This document shows, piece after piece, positions 1 to 7,403 of a stretch of DNA of 64,000 bases (positions are counted from its first letter, which is position 1; the number at the start of each line of letters is the position of its first letter). This DNA comes from Streptomyces aidingensis (GTDB lineage Bacteria > Actinomycetota > Actinomycetes > Streptomycetales > Streptomycetaceae). Where the stretch lies: NCBI RefSeq assembly GCF_900112355.1, contig NZ_FOLM01000003.1, positions 378,274-442,273 of the forward strand, read 5' to 3'. Both the position numbers and the translations under genes were made by a program. The notes beneath the pieces were generated by a model. That model made no database searches and had not been told where the DNA came from. It saw only the letters and a program-made list of their open reading frames with translations.

Positions 1-418
1 CGAGGCGGGAGGGGGAGCGCCGGAAGGTGGCCAGCGGGCGGTTGCCGGCATCGGTGACCCGGAAGGAGACGGGTTCCGGGGTGCCCGGCTGCTCCGGGCG
101 CACCCGGGCGGTGACCACGCCCGCCGGGTCGGTCAGCTCCAGTACCGGGTGCGGCAACTGGGCGCGCAGGTGGAGCCGCTTCTCCACCTCGGCGACGGTG
201 ACCTCGCCGGTCTGCCGCCGCACGGGGGAGGGCTGGAAGAGCGGCTCTCCGTCCTCGGTCTCGGCCATCAGCAGCCGGATCCGGGCGGCGGCCTGGTGGG
301 AGCCCTCCCGGCGGTCGGGCAGGATGAGGAATTCCTCCCCCTCCGCCCACTCCCCGGTGCGCATGCCGGTGGTGCCGGTGATGTCGACGGTGAAGCTGGT
401 GGAACTGCTGACGGGCAC
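1..418 (-). CDS. Hypothetical protein, N-terminal part (3' end outside window)
   Basis: The reverse strand is open from a GTG at 418 to the window edge, giving about 139 residues that begin MPVSSSTSFTVDITG. A good ribosome binding site (GGGAGG) lies 4-5 bases upstream, which fixes the start. The visible part is rich in short beta-prone stretches with a repeated 'LTDPAGVV' and 'VTDAGNRPLATF' pattern. That faintly recalls LURP-one/scramblase-like beta-barrel proteins, but I do not recognise the family. No signal peptide or membrane segment is seen. It is transcribed away from the XRE regulator at 546, so the two share a short divergent promoter region. Confidence 0.6.
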   Translation of the reverse strand, partial: MPVSSSTSFTVDITGTTGMRTGEWAEGEEFLILPDRREGSHQAAARIRLLMAETEDGEPLFQPSPVRRQTGEVTVAEVEKRLHLRAQLPHPVLELTDPAGVVTARVRPEQPGTPEPVSFRVTDAGNRPLATFRRSPSRL

Positions 419-532
419 TGCGCCTCCCGGCCGAAATGCTGCGGCGTGTTTCGTCGTTGGGTCGGGTCCGTCCGCGTACCGGTCGATTGTGCCAGCCGGG
501 GGCCGCGGGGCAAGGGGCTGCGCGCAGGCGCG

Positions 533-538
533 TAGGGT
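533..538 (+). promoter_or_regulatory. -10 element TAGGGT, likely leaderless transcript
   Basis: TAGGGT ends 7 bases before the ATG at 546. This spacing puts the transcription start at or next to the A of the start codon, and there is no ribosome binding site. The same arrangement recurs at many genes in this window. Confidence 0.45.
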
Positions 539-545
539 CGGCGGC

Positions 546-1382
546 ATGAGTGCGGTGACGGCGGACGACACCGGCCGCGGCGTGGGGCCGCTGCTGCGCG
601 AGTGGCGACGGCGGCAGGGCGTGAGCCAGCTCGAACTCGCGCTGCGGGCCGGCTCCTCGGCCCGCCACATCAGCTTCATCGAGACCGGCCGGACCCGTCC
701 CAGCCGGGAGATGGTGCTGCGGCTGGCCGGGCATCTGGACGTGCCGGTGCGCGAGCGGAACGCGCTGCTGGTGGCGGCCGGGTACGCGCCGCACTATCCG
801 GAGACCCCGCTGGACGCGGCCGGGCTGTCCGCGCTGCGGCACGGACTGGAGCGGATGCTCGCCGGCCTGGAGCCCTGCCCGGCGCTGGTCGTCGACGGCC
901 TGTACCGGGTGCACACCTTCAACCGCGGGATCGCGCTGCTGCTCGACGGTGTGGCGCCCCGGCTGCTGGAACCGCCGGTGAACGCGCTGCGGGTCACCCT
1001 GCATCCGGAGGGCCTGGCGCCGCGGATCGCCAACTTCCGGGAATGGCGCGGTCATCTGCTCGCGCAGCTCCGCCGCCAGATGGCGCCGGCCCGGTCCGCG
1101 GCGCTCCGCGCACTGCACGAGGAGGTGGCCGCCTATCCGCTGCCGCCCGGCGGCACGGTGGTGGCGGGGGAGGACGGCGGCGCGGCCCCGGCGCTGCCGA
1201 TGCTGATCGACCTGGCCGGGGAACGGCTGTCCTTCCTGTCGGCCATCACCACCTTCAACACCCCGGTGGATGTGACCGTCTCCGAACTGGCGCTGGAGAC
1301 CTTCGTTCCGGCGGACGCCGGGACGGCGGCGGCGCTGCGCCGGCTGGTCCCGCAGCCGCGGCCGGAGCCGGAGCGGGGGTAG
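546..1382 (+). CDS. XRE-family regulator with MmyB-like ligand-binding domain
   Basis: A 278-residue DNA-binding protein. Residues about 10-70 form a Cro/CI helix-turn-helix (LLREWRRRQGVSQLELALRAG, then SARHISFIETGRTRPSREM), the usual signature of this family. The remainder matches the MmyB-type C-terminal domain (PALVVDGLYRVHTFNRGIALLL; an internal NFREWRGHLLAQLRRQ segment; ending with the LSFLSAITTFNTPVDVTVSELALETFVPAD motif), a PAS-like fold thought to bind small molecules such as fatty acids. The family is abundant in Streptomyces and usually regulates an adjacent oxidoreductase gene; no clear target lies next to it here. The start is chosen because a TAGGGT -10 box sits directly upstream and the helix-turn-helix begins soon after. 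Upstream in-frame codons have no plausible ribosome binding site. Confidence 0.9.
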   Translation: MSAVTADDTGRGVGPLLREWRRRQGVSQLELALRAGSSARHISFIETGRTRPSREMVLRLAGHLDVPVRERNALLVAAGYAPHYPETPLDAAGLSALRHGLERMLAGLEPCPALVVDGLYRVHTFNRGIALLLDGVAPRLLEPPVNALRVTLHPEGLAPRIANFREWRGHLLAQLRRQMAPARSAALRALHEEVAAYPLPPGGTVVAGEDGGAAPALPMLIDLAGERLSFLSAITTFNTPVDVTVSELALETFVPADAGTAAALRRLVPQPRPEPERG

Positions 1383-1414
1383 GCCGGAGCGGGACCGGGC
1401 CGGCGGGGCGGCGG

Positions 1415-1861
1415 TCAGTCCTGGCGGGCGGAGCGCAGCGCGCCGTACTGCAGCCCGGCGAGGGCGGCGACCACGGCGGCCTGGGCGATGATCCAGCCGG
1501 TGCCGGTGGCCTTGGGGTCCAGCCAGAACAGCAGGGATGCCAGGCTGGCCACCGTCCAGCACCCGTTGGCGGCCACCACGGCCCGCGCGGGCGCCGGGGC
1601 GGGGCGCCGCCGGGCGGCGAGCAGGCCCACCGCCGCGGCGTAGCACAGCAGAAGGGCGCCGATGCCCAGCAGCAGCCCGGACTCCAGGCCGAACAGCCGG
1701 CCCAGCGGTCCGGAGACGGCCAGATAGGCGAGCGCGTTCCCGCCGGTGACGATCGCGTCGACGGCCAGCCAGCGGCGCAGCCGGGCGGTCCCGGAGGTGC
1801 CGGAAAGGGCGCCGGGACGCGGGGAGGTGCGGGACGAGGGGGTGGCGGAGGTCGGTGACAT
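1415..1861 (-). CDS. Small four-helix membrane protein, unknown function
   Basis: A 148-residue protein with a Ser/Thr/Pro-rich cytoplasmic N-terminus of about 30 residues followed by four hydrophobic segments (LAVDAIVTGGNALAYLAV; LESGLLLGIGALLLCYAAAVGLLAA; AVVAANGCWTVASLASLLFWL; WIIAQAAVVAALAGLQYGAL). This architecture is common in actinobacterial proteins annotated only as integral membrane proteins, often near DUF6069-type genes or under MerR/TetR regulators. The ATG at 1861 is preferred over upstream starts because GGAAGG lies 6 bases upstream. It is convergent with the XRE regulator (32 bp gap) and divergent from the DUF6069 gene, so the MerR-type promoter at 2001 faces away from it. Confidence 0.8.
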   Translation of the reverse strand: MSPTSATPSSRTSPRPGALSGTSGTARLRRWLAVDAIVTGGNALAYLAVSGPLGRLFGLESGLLLGIGALLLCYAAAVGLLAARRRPAPAPARAVVAANGCWTVASLASLLFWLDPKATGTGWIIAQAAVVAALAGLQYGALRSARQD

Positions 1862-2000
1862 CGGCAGCCTTCCGTTCGGTGGTGCGTGCGGGGACACGGA
1901 GGGGACGGGCAGGAAGCCCGGGGGCCGGCCGGCGCCCGATGTCCGCAACGATGCCCGCCCGGCCGCCGGACGTCGATGACCTGCCGGGTAATGGCCGGGC

Positions 2001-2031
2001 TTGACCTCAAGTTAAGTTGAACTTGCAGGAT
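2001..2031 (+). promoter_or_regulatory. MerR-type promoter/operator with 19-bp spacer
   Basis: TTGACC (2001-2006) and CAGGAT (2026-2031) are separated by 19 bp rather than 17. The spacer carries a perfect inverted repeat, CAAGTT (2008-2013) and AACTTG (2020-2025), 6 bases apart. An over-long spacer filled by a palindrome is the hallmark of MerR/SoxR-family activation, and the bases closely resemble SoxR-type boxes. It drives the DUF6069 gene 82 bases downstream. Confidence 0.7.
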
Positions 2032-2112
2032 GCTTTCCGGGGCTGCCGCCCGGAGCGGGCCGGCCCTCACCCCCGACTCGGCACCGCTGCACGTCCCCAG
2101 GAGGCAAGCACC

Positions 2113-2667
2113 ATGTCGGACACCCGGCTCACTCTCGGCGGCCCCCGGCGCGGCGACACCGCGCCCGGCACACAATCCCGCTCCTCTTCATCCCGCTCCT
2201 CCTCATCCCGCTCCTCGTCCGCCGGCCCCGGTGCAGGAGCGGACGCGGTGGCCCGCGGGCCGCGCGGGCTGGTCTGGTGGCAGGCGATCCCGGCGGGCGC
2301 GCTCGCCGCCATCGCCGTCAACCTGCTGATCCTGCTGATCGGCACGGCCGCCGACGCGTCCCTCCGGCTGCCGGACGGCGACAGCGTGCACACCGTCACG
2401 GCCGGCGGCGTGGTGGTCTCCTCGGCCGTGCCGCTGGCCGCCGGGACCGGACTCGCCGTGCTGCTGTCGCTCTGGCGGGCGGCCTTCCTGCGCATCGCCC
2501 AGATCACCGGCGGGGCACTGGGCGCGGCCTCGCTCGCCGGTCCGCTGTCCGCGGACACCGACGGCGGCACCTCGCTCGCCCTGGCCCTGATGCACCTGGT
2601 GGCCACGGTTTCCGCGGTCGCCGCGCTGGAGGCGGTCCGCCGCCACCGGACGAACGGGGCGGCCTGA
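2113..2667 (+). CDS. DUF6069-family membrane protein
   Basis: A 184-residue protein with a low-complexity Ser/Arg-rich N-terminal tail (residues about 22-36, encoded by three 15-bp repeats) and four hydrophobic helices starting near residue 55 (IPAGALAAIAVNLLILLIGTAADAS; VVVSSAVPLAAGTGLAVLLSLW; ITGGALGAASLAGPL; LALALMHLVATVSAVAALEAV). The arrangement of helices with a polar loop after helix 1 matches the DUF6069 family, whose function is unknown. The start has a strong AGGAGG 7 bases upstream. Its promoter has MerR-family architecture, suggesting induction by a redox or drug-type signal. The regulator itself is not in this window. Confidence 0.8.
   Translation: MSDTRLTLGGPRRGDTAPGTQSRSSSSRSSSSRSSSAGPGAGADAVARGPRGLVWWQAIPAGALAAIAVNLLILLIGTAADASLRLPDGDSVHTVTAGGVVVSSAVPLAAGTGLAVLLSLWRAAFLRIAQITGGALGAASLAGPLSADTDGGTSLALALMHLVATVSAVAALEAVRRHRTNGAA
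2176..2220 (+). repeat. Three in-frame 15-bp tandem repeats
   Basis: Units of TCCCGCTCCTCCTCA, with small changes in copies 1 and 3, encode SRSSS three times in the cytoplasmic tail of the DUF6069 protein. Copy-number change would keep the frame. Confidence 0.85.
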
Positions 2668-2733
2668 CCGCCCCCGCCCGGCGCCCGCACCTTGTCCGGG
2701 TGCCGGGCGGCGGGCGCCGGGCCCGGCCCGCCG

Positions 2734-2958
2734 CTAGGACTCGTCCTCGGGCCCCTCCAGACGGAACCCCACCTTCAGCCCGACCTGGAAATGCCCGATC
2801 CGCCCCTCCTCGATATGGCCCCGGATCTGCGTCACCTCGAACCAGTCGAGCTGCCGCAGGGTCTTCGAGGCCCGCTCGATGGCGTTGCGGACCGCCGCGT
2901 CCACGCCCTCCGCCGAACTGCCGACGATCTCGGTCACCCGGTAGATGTGCTCGCTCAT
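2734..2958 (-). CDS. Dodecin family flavin-binding protein
   Basis: A 74-residue protein that matches dodecin along its full length (MSEHIYRVTEIVGSS, RNAIERASKTLRQLDWFEV, GHFQVGLKVGFRLE). Dodecins are hollow dodecamers that bind flavins or CoA in the cytoplasm and buffer free flavin. The conserved Trp (in LDWFEV) that stacks on the isoalloxazine ring is present, as are the Gln/His residues near GHFQVGLKV. Length is typical for the family (about 70 residues). The ATG at 2958 starts exactly at the family N-terminus. It is transcribed divergently from glyA; the short intervening region holds the glyA promoter and riboswitch. Confidence 0.95.
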   Translation of the reverse strand: MSEHIYRVTEIVGSSAEGVDAAVRNAIERASKTLRQLDWFEVTQIRGHIEEGRIGHFQVGLKVGFRLEGPEDES

Positions 2959-3063
2959 CTGCTGCTCCCGGTCCGTTCCGGTCCTCTCGCGCCGCGCGCC
3001 GCCCGTGCTGCGGGCGCCGCACCTCACACCACCGTGCCCCAGCGGCACCGGACCCGCGAGTGC

Positions 3064-3069
3064 TAGGCT
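3064..3069 (+). promoter_or_regulatory. Probable -10 box (TAGGCT) of glyA leader
   Basis: TAGGCT lies just before the ZTP riboswitch and would start a transcript at about 3076, the first base of the aptamer. No convincing -35 is visible. Confidence 0.4.
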
Positions 3070-3075
3070 CGCCGC

Positions 3076-3182
3076 GGGCCGTGACTGGCGCGTCAGGATG
3101 GAACCGACCATCGGGGAGCGGCCCCCGCCGACCGCACCTGACGTGGCGGCGGAGACACCGTGAGAGCCGTGCGCCTGGGCCG
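3076..3182 (+). ncRNA. ZTP (pfl) riboswitch upstream of glyA
   Basis: The leader contains the invariant blocks of the pfl/ZTP aptamer in order: GTGACTGGCG (3081-3090), GGAACCGACCATCGGGGAGC (3100-3119), then a variable linker, and GCGCCTGGGC (3171-3180). ZTP riboswitches sense the folate-stress alarmone ZMP/ZTP and turn on one-carbon genes, glyA being a classic target in actinobacteria. The aptamer ends about 35 bases before the glyA ATG, close to the ribosome binding site, so translational control or a short downstream switch is likely. I identify it from conserved blocks only. Confidence 0.85.
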
Positions 3183-3217
3183 CCCCGACGACCGTGCCGT
3201 CCTGGAGGCTCACCGTC

Positions 3218-4678
3218 ATGACCGCAGCGCCCGCCCCGCGTCCCGCCGAGTCGGCGGAATCCCTCGCCTACCGCAGCGCCCTCGGCGTCATCCGCGGCAT
3301 CGAACCCCGGATCGCCGACGCCATCGGCGCCGAAATCGCCGACCAGCGCGAATCCCTGAAGCTCATCGCCAGCGAGAACTACGCCTCCCCGGCCACCCTG
3401 CTGGCCATGGGCAACTGGCTCAGCGACAAATACGCCGAGGGCACCGTCGGCCACCGCTTCTACGCCGGCTGCCGCAATGTGGACACCGTGGAGTCGCTGG
3501 CCGCCGAGCACGCCCGGGAGCTGTTCGGCGCCGCCCACGCCTATGTCCAGCCGCACTCCGGCATCGACGCCAACCTCGTCGCCTTCTGGTCCGTGCTGGC
3601 CCAGCGGGTGGAGGCCCCCGCCCTGGACCGCGCCGCGGTGCGCAATGTCAACGACCTCACCGAGGAGGACTGGGCCGCGCTCCGCCGCGCCCTGGGCGAC
3701 CAGCGCATGCTCGGTATGTCCCTGGACGCCGGCGGCCATCTCACGCACGGCTTCCGGCCCAACATCTCCGGCAAGATGTTCGAGCAGCGCAGCTACGGCA
3801 CCGACCCGGAGACCGGCCTGCTGGACTACGACGCGGTGCGCGCCGCGGCCCGCGAGTTCCGTCCGCTGATCCTGGTGGCCGGCTACTCCGCCTACCCCCG
3901 CCGGGTCAACTTCCGCATCATGCGGGAGATCGCCGACGAGGTCGGCGCGACCCTGATGGTGGACATGGCGCACTTCGCCGGGCTGGTCGCGGGCAAGGTC
4001 TTCACCGGCGACTTCGACCCGGTGCCGCACGCCCAGATCGTCACCACCACCACCCACAAGTCGCTGCGCGGCCCGCGCGGCGGCATGGTGCTGTGCGACG
4101 ACAGCCTGGCCGAGTATGTGGACCGCGGCTGCCCGATGGTGCTCGGCGGCCCGCTGCCGCACGTGATGGCCGCCAAGGCGGTGGCCCTGGCCGAGGCCCG
4201 GCAGCCCGCCTTCCAGGACTACGCGCAGCGGATCACGGACAACGCCCAGTCGCTCGCCGAGGGCCTGCTGCGGCGCGGCGCCCGCCTGGTCACCGGCGGC
4301 ACCGACAACCACATCGTGCTGCTGGACGTGGCCGGCTACGGGCTCACCGGCCGCCAGGCCGAGTCCGCGCTGCTGGACGCCGGCATCGTCACCAACCGCA
4401 ACTCGGTCCCGCGCGACCCCAACGGCGCCTGGTACACCTCGGGCGTGCGGCTGGGCACCCCGGCGCTGACCACCCGCGGGGTCGGCGCGGAGGGCATGGA
4501 CGAGGTCGCGGAGCTGATCCACACCGTGCTGAGCCGCACCGCCCCGGCCGCGGCGGCGAGCGGCAAGCCCTCCAAGGCCAAGTACGTCACCGAGGACGGG
4601 GTGGCCCGGGAGGTGGCCCAGCGGGCCGCCGATCTGATGGCCAAGCACCCGCTCTACCCCGAGATCGACCTCGGCTGA
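3218..4678 (+). CDS. glyA: Serine hydroxymethyltransferase
   Basis: A 486-residue PLP enzyme of one-carbon metabolism that interconverts serine plus tetrahydrofolate with glycine plus methylene-tetrahydrofolate. The PLP lysine is K281 in [14 protein letters not shown]. Other signatures are [29 protein letters not shown], and [14 protein letters not shown]. It is longer than the usual 410-430 residues because of an insertion after the [18 protein letters not shown] segment (about residues 135-185, [22 protein letters not shown]). This matches a long actinobacterial GlyA subtype. The ATG at 3218 has GGAGG 9 bases upstream; an earlier in-frame ATG at 3194 lies in the leader. Expression should rise when the ZTP riboswitch is occupied. 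Confidence 0.95.
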   Translation: MTAAPAPRPAESAESLAYRSALGVIRGIEPRIADAIGAEIADQRESLKLIASENYASPATLLAMGNWLSDKYAEGTVGHRFYAGCRNVDTVESLAAEHARELFGAAHAYVQPHSGIDANLVAFWSVLAQRVEAPALDRAAVRNVNDLTEEDWAALRRALGDQRMLGMSLDAGGHLTHGFRPNISGKMFEQRSYGTDPETGLLDYDAVRAAAREFRPLILVAGYSAYPRRVNFRIMREIADEVGATLMVDMAHFAGLVAGKVFTGDFDPVPHAQIVTTTTHKSLRGPRGGMVLCDDSLAEYVDRGCPMVLGGPLPHVMAAKAVALAEARQPAFQDYAQRITDNAQSLAEGLLRRGARLVTGGTDNHIVLLDVAGYGLTGRQAESALLDAGIVTNRNSVPRDPNGAWYTSGVRLGTPALTTRGVGAEGMDEVAELIHTVLSRTAPAAAASGKPSKAKYVTEDGVAREVAQRAADLMAKHPLYPEIDLG

Positions 4679-4731
4679 GCGCCGGCCGGCCGGCCGGCCG
4701 ACGTGCGGACGTGCGTGCGGGCGGGCGGGCG

Positions 4732-4737
4732 TAGGGT
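4732..4737 (+). promoter_or_regulatory. -10 element TAGGGT, likely leaderless
   Basis: TAGGGT ends 8 bases before the ATG at 4746 and no ribosome binding site is present. It follows a GGCC-repeat tract (4681-4700) and a GCGG/GCGT-rich stretch. Confidence 0.45.
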
Positions 4738-4745
4738 GGGCGGCC

Positions 4746-5525
4746 ATGCCGCCGCCGCTGCGCCTGCTCGTCGAGCACACCACGCCCAGGACCGAGGACG
4801 AGGCCGTCGGGATCCAGGAACGGCTGCGGTCCCGGGTCCGGCTGGACGAGCCGGGACCGCCGCCCGGCAGCCCCGGCGCCGCCGCGGTGGCGGGCGTGGA
4901 CGTGGCCTACGACGACGCGGCCGGCCGGGTGGCCGCCGCGGTCGTGCTGCTGGACGGCCGCACCCTCGCGGTGCGGGAGACCGCCACCGCGGCCGGCCCG
5001 GTGGCCTTCCCCTATGTGCCCGGCCTGCTCGCGTTCCGGGAACTGCCCGCGGTGCTGACCGCCCTGGAGAAGCTGGGGCGGGTCCCGGATCTGGTGGTCT
5101 GCGACGGCTACGGGGTGGCGCATCCCCGGCGCTTCGGGCTGGCCAGCCATCTGGGCGTGCTCACCGGGCTGCGCACCCTGGGCGTGGCCAAGAACCCGTT
5201 CGTGTTCCGTCACGACGAGCCCGGCCCGGCGCGAGGCGACTCCTCGCCGCTGCTGGAGCAGCCGGGCCGGGGGGAGGTCCCGGGGGCGGAGGTGGGCCGG
5301 GCGCTGCGCACCCGGGCCGGGGTGAAGCCGGTCTTTGTCTCGGCCGGTCACCGGATCACCCTGGACGCGGCCTGTGCCCATGTGCTGCATCTGGCGCCCC
5401 GTTACCGGCTGCCGGAGACCACCCGGCTCGCCGACCGGCTCTGCCGGGAGGCGCTGGCCGCCGCCGGGGCCGCCGACCGCGCCGCCGACGCCGGCCGGGC
5501 GGCGGCCGGGCCCGGCAGCCGGTGA
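4746..5525 (+). CDS. nfi: Endonuclease V (deoxyinosine 3'-endonuclease)
   Basis: A 259-residue DNA-repair nuclease that nicks one base 3' of deoxyinosine produced by adenine deamination. The three family blocks are intact: AAVAGVDVAYD (first catalytic Asp, about residue 43), FPYVPGLLAFRELP (the wedge-Tyr loop) and LVVCDGYGVAHPRRFGLASHLG (second catalytic Asp). The C-terminal block GVKPVFVSAGHRITLDAA is also present. A polar insertion of about 25 residues (HDEPGPARGDSSPLLEQPGR) between the conserved blocks and a 30-residue Ala-rich tail account for the extra length over the usual 220-230 residues. It sits alone between glyA and a 455-bp gap and appears to be transcribed as a leaderless mRNA. 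Confidence 0.92.
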   Translation: MPPPLRLLVEHTTPRTEDEAVGIQERLRSRVRLDEPGPPPGSPGAAAVAGVDVAYDDAAGRVAAAVVLLDGRTLAVRETATAAGPVAFPYVPGLLAFRELPAVLTALEKLGRVPDLVVCDGYGVAHPRRFGLASHLGVLTGLRTLGVAKNPFVFRHDEPGPARGDSSPLLEQPGRGEVPGAEVGRALRTRAGVKPVFVSAGHRITLDAACAHVLHLAPRYRLPETTRLADRLCREALAAAGAADRAADAGRAAAGPGSR

Positions 5526-5980
5526 CCGGCGGGCGGCCGGAGCGGCGGCCGGCCGAGCCGGAGCGTGCAAATCCGGTCTCGTCACGGATGGGTAACGTGA
5601 TCACCCTGCCCGGCCCCTCCGGTCACGCGCCGCACCGGTGCGCGCCACCGGCGGGACGGAGCTCTCCCCCGTTGATCACCCGCGGTTCCCGCCGTCCCTG
5701 GAGCCACGCCCCGGTCTCCGGCGTCTGTTCGAAAACGCTGGTGGGCCGGGGCCGGCGGGGAGCGGCCGGGGGCGGGTACGTGTCCTGAATAGCCGTCGAC
5801 AGCGCCGTCCCGGCCGGGCACCGTGGTGGGGGGACGCCGTACCGGAACGGGGGGTTCACGGCTGCCGGTCATCCGCTGCTGGTGCGAACGGCGCGGTGAG
5901 GGGGAGCGCGGCTCCGATTCCGGACGGCTCGCACGGGGGCCGTGGCTCCGGCCACGGTGAGTCAACGGGGGATGGTGCCC
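5526..5980 (+). other. Gene-free stretch of about 455 bp
   Basis: Neither strand shows a convincing gene: the open frames here lack ribosome binding sites and codon-position GC bias. The GC content dips in places (GTTCGAAAACGCTGG near 5730, GTCCTGAATAGCCG near 5785), which suggests promoter or regulatory DNA for the small Cys protein at 5981. No clear hairpin or RNA gene was recognised. Confidence 0.4.
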
Positions 5981-6271
5981 ATGAGCGAACGCGGAGGTGC
6001 CCGCTACACGGGGTGCGTGCTGTGCGCCCGGCCGGGCGATTTCGGTCCGATCGATTCCGCCCGGCCTCATTCGGGCCTGTGCCCGGGATGCCGGCAGGCC
6101 GCGCGGCCGACCCGGCGGGCCATCGAACAGGCCGTGGTGATCGTCGCGGGGCAGAGTCTGCAGGCCGCCGAGGCCATGGACCTGGCGCACGCATCACCGG
6201 AGGAACTGGCCTATCACGTGGGCGCGCTGAAGCGCAGCGTGCGCAGTCTGCTGCTGCTGGTCGAGGACTGA
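5981..6271 (+). CDS. Small protein with two CxxC pairs, unknown function
   Basis: A 96-residue protein with CVLCARPGDF and GLCPGCRQAARP near the N-terminus, i.e. two CxxC knuckles about 25 residues apart that could bind one zinc. These are followed by a helical C-terminal half (EQAVVIVAGQSLQAAEAMDLAHASPEELAYHVGALKRSVRSLLLLVED). I do not recognise the family. It could be a zinc-ribbon adaptor or an actinobacterial regulator of unknown role. GGGGGA precedes the ATG at 5981; the ATG at 5972 is an alternative start. The gene has a long upstream region of its own and is followed 83 bp later by the MmcQ/YjbR gene. Confidence 0.65.
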   Translation: MSERGGARYTGCVLCARPGDFGPIDSARPHSGLCPGCRQAARPTRRAIEQAVVIVAGQSLQAAEAMDLAHASPEELAYHVGALKRSVRSLLLLVED

Positions 6272-6354
6272 GGCAGGGTCCGGGGCGGCGGTCCGGCCGG
6301 TGCGCGTGCGCCGGGCGGGCCGCCGCTGTCAGTGGCCCCGGCTACGGTGGCCGC

Positions 6355-6762
6355 ATGACGGAGAAACGGGACTGGTCCGAGGTGCGGGACGCGGTGCGGG
6401 AGTTCGCCCTGGGGCTGCCGGGCGCGGTGGAGGAGTTCCCGTGGGGCGAGTGTGTCATCAAGGTCAACAAGAAGATCTTCGTCTTCCTGGGAGTGGGGGA
6501 CGGCAGCCATCCGCCCGCCGTCACGGTCAAGCTGACGGATGCGGACGCACACGCCCATGCGCTCTCCATGCCCGGCGCCCGGCCCGCCGGGTACGGCCTG
6601 GGCAAGTCCGGCTGGGTGTGGCTGCCGCTGGACGAGGAGGGCGCTCCGCCGGCCGCGCTGCTGTGCGACTGGGCGGAGGAGAGCTATCGGGTGGTGGCGC
6701 CGAAGCGCCTGGTCACCGAGCTGGACTCGGCCGCTTTGCCGGGGGAGGGGGAGGGCGGCTGA
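6355..6762 (+). CDS. MmcQ/YjbR family DNA-binding-like protein
   Basis: A 135-residue protein matching the MmcQ/YjbR family (a CyaY-like double-wing fold). Signatures are REFALGLPGAVEEFPWGECVIKVNKKIFVFLG, VTVKLTDADAHAHAL, YGLGKSGWVWLPLDE and the C-terminal WAEESYRVVAPKRL. Proteins of this family are widespread; biochemical function is poorly defined, although a nucleic-acid-binding role has been suggested from the fold. TACGGT (6343-6348) sits 6 bases before the ATG, giving a probable leaderless mRNA. Its 3' end overlaps the convergent lysoplasmalogenase-like gene by 79 bp. Confidence 0.88.
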   Translation: MTEKRDWSEVRDAVREFALGLPGAVEEFPWGECVIKVNKKIFVFLGVGDGSHPPAVTVKLTDADAHAHALSMPGARPAGYGLGKSGWVWLPLDEEGAPPAALLCDWAEESYRVVAPKRLVTELDSAALPGEGEGG

Positions 6763-7403
6763 TGGGCGGCGACCACACCGGCGGCCAGGAGGCACTGTGC
6801 GGTGAGGTAGGTCGCCATGATCATGGCGTCTTGCAGGGGGAGACCGGGCAGGCCGGCCAGGCCGGCGGCGATCAGGGTGTCGGAGAACAGGAAGAGCGCG
6901 CCGCCCACCGCGCCCAGCGGTCCGAAGCGCTGGGCGGCGGCCCAGGCCATGGCGGTGAGCAGCAGGCTGTAGCCCGCCACCGGCAGCCGCATTCCGGCGT
7001 CCAGCCCGGGCCAGAGCAGCGCCACCGCGGTGACGCACACCAGGCCGTAGCCGGCGGCCGTGAGCGCCGCGCGGCGGGGGCGGGGTGCCCCGGGCCGCGG
7101 GGGTGCCGTCCGGGCGAGCCGCAGATAGCAGAGATGTCCCGCGGCGAAGGCACCCATGCCGGCCAGGAACAGGGCATCGGAGCCCGGCATCAGCAGCACA
7201 TCGCCCGCCCAGCCGCACAGCAGGGCGGCGGTCAGCAGCCGGGGGCCGCGCCGGGCCAGCACCCAGCAGGCCAGCAGCGGCATCAGCAGCGGTTTGGTGA
7301 CCCAGGCCGCCGTCTCCAGCTCCCACACCCGGCAGGCCACATGGATCTGGCTGGTCACCGCGAAGGCGGCGGAGCTCAGCCGGGCGGGGGCGGGCCGGCT
7401 CAT
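6684..7403 (-). CDS. YhhN/TMEM86 family protein (lysoplasmalogenase-like)
   Basis: A 239-residue integral membrane protein with about eight hydrophobic segments and the YhhN/TMEM86 pattern: WVTKPLLMPLLA, LLCGWAGDVLLM followed by ALFLAGMGAFAAGHLCYLRL, and near the C-terminus GALFLFSDTLIAAG and MATYLTAQCLLAAG. The paired acidic residues (GD in helix 3, SD in a later helix) are the conserved polar residues of the family. Mammalian TMEM86A/B hydrolyse the vinyl-ether bond of lysoplasmalogens, so a role in ether-lipid turnover is inferred. The ATG overlaps the stop of the upstream sterol-desaturase gene as ATGA, indicating translational coupling. The last 79 bp run into the opposite-strand MmcQ gene, so the tail after HQPPSPSPG may be non-conserved. 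Confidence 0.88.
   Translation of the reverse strand: MSRPAPARLSSAAFAVTSQIHVACRVWELETAAWVTKPLLMPLLACWVLARRGPRLLTAALLCGWAGDVLLMPGSDALFLAGMGAFAAGHLCYLRLARTAPPRPGAPRPRRAALTAAGYGLVCVTAVALLWPGLDAGMRLPVAGYSLLLTAMAWAAAQRFGPLGAVGGALFLFSDTLIAAGLAGLPGLPLQDAMIMATYLTAQCLLAAGVVAAHQPPSPSPGKAAESSSVTRRFGATTR

Noticed and set aside
4681..4735. GGCC and GCGG simple repeats before the endonuclease V gene
   Set aside because: Low-complexity GC tract typical of intergenic DNA here; it can form hairpins but shows no conserved structure.
2504..4783. Very long open frame (about 760 codons) opposite glyA and dodecin
   Set aside because: It is a high-GC shadow frame: no family similarity, no ribosome binding site, and it covers dodecin and glyA, which are certain.
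5582..6190. Minus-strand open frame of about 200 codons across the 5526-5980 gap
   Set aside because: Composition is Pro/Arg/Ser-rich like other shadow frames, no ribosome binding site, and it runs into the small Cys-protein gene.
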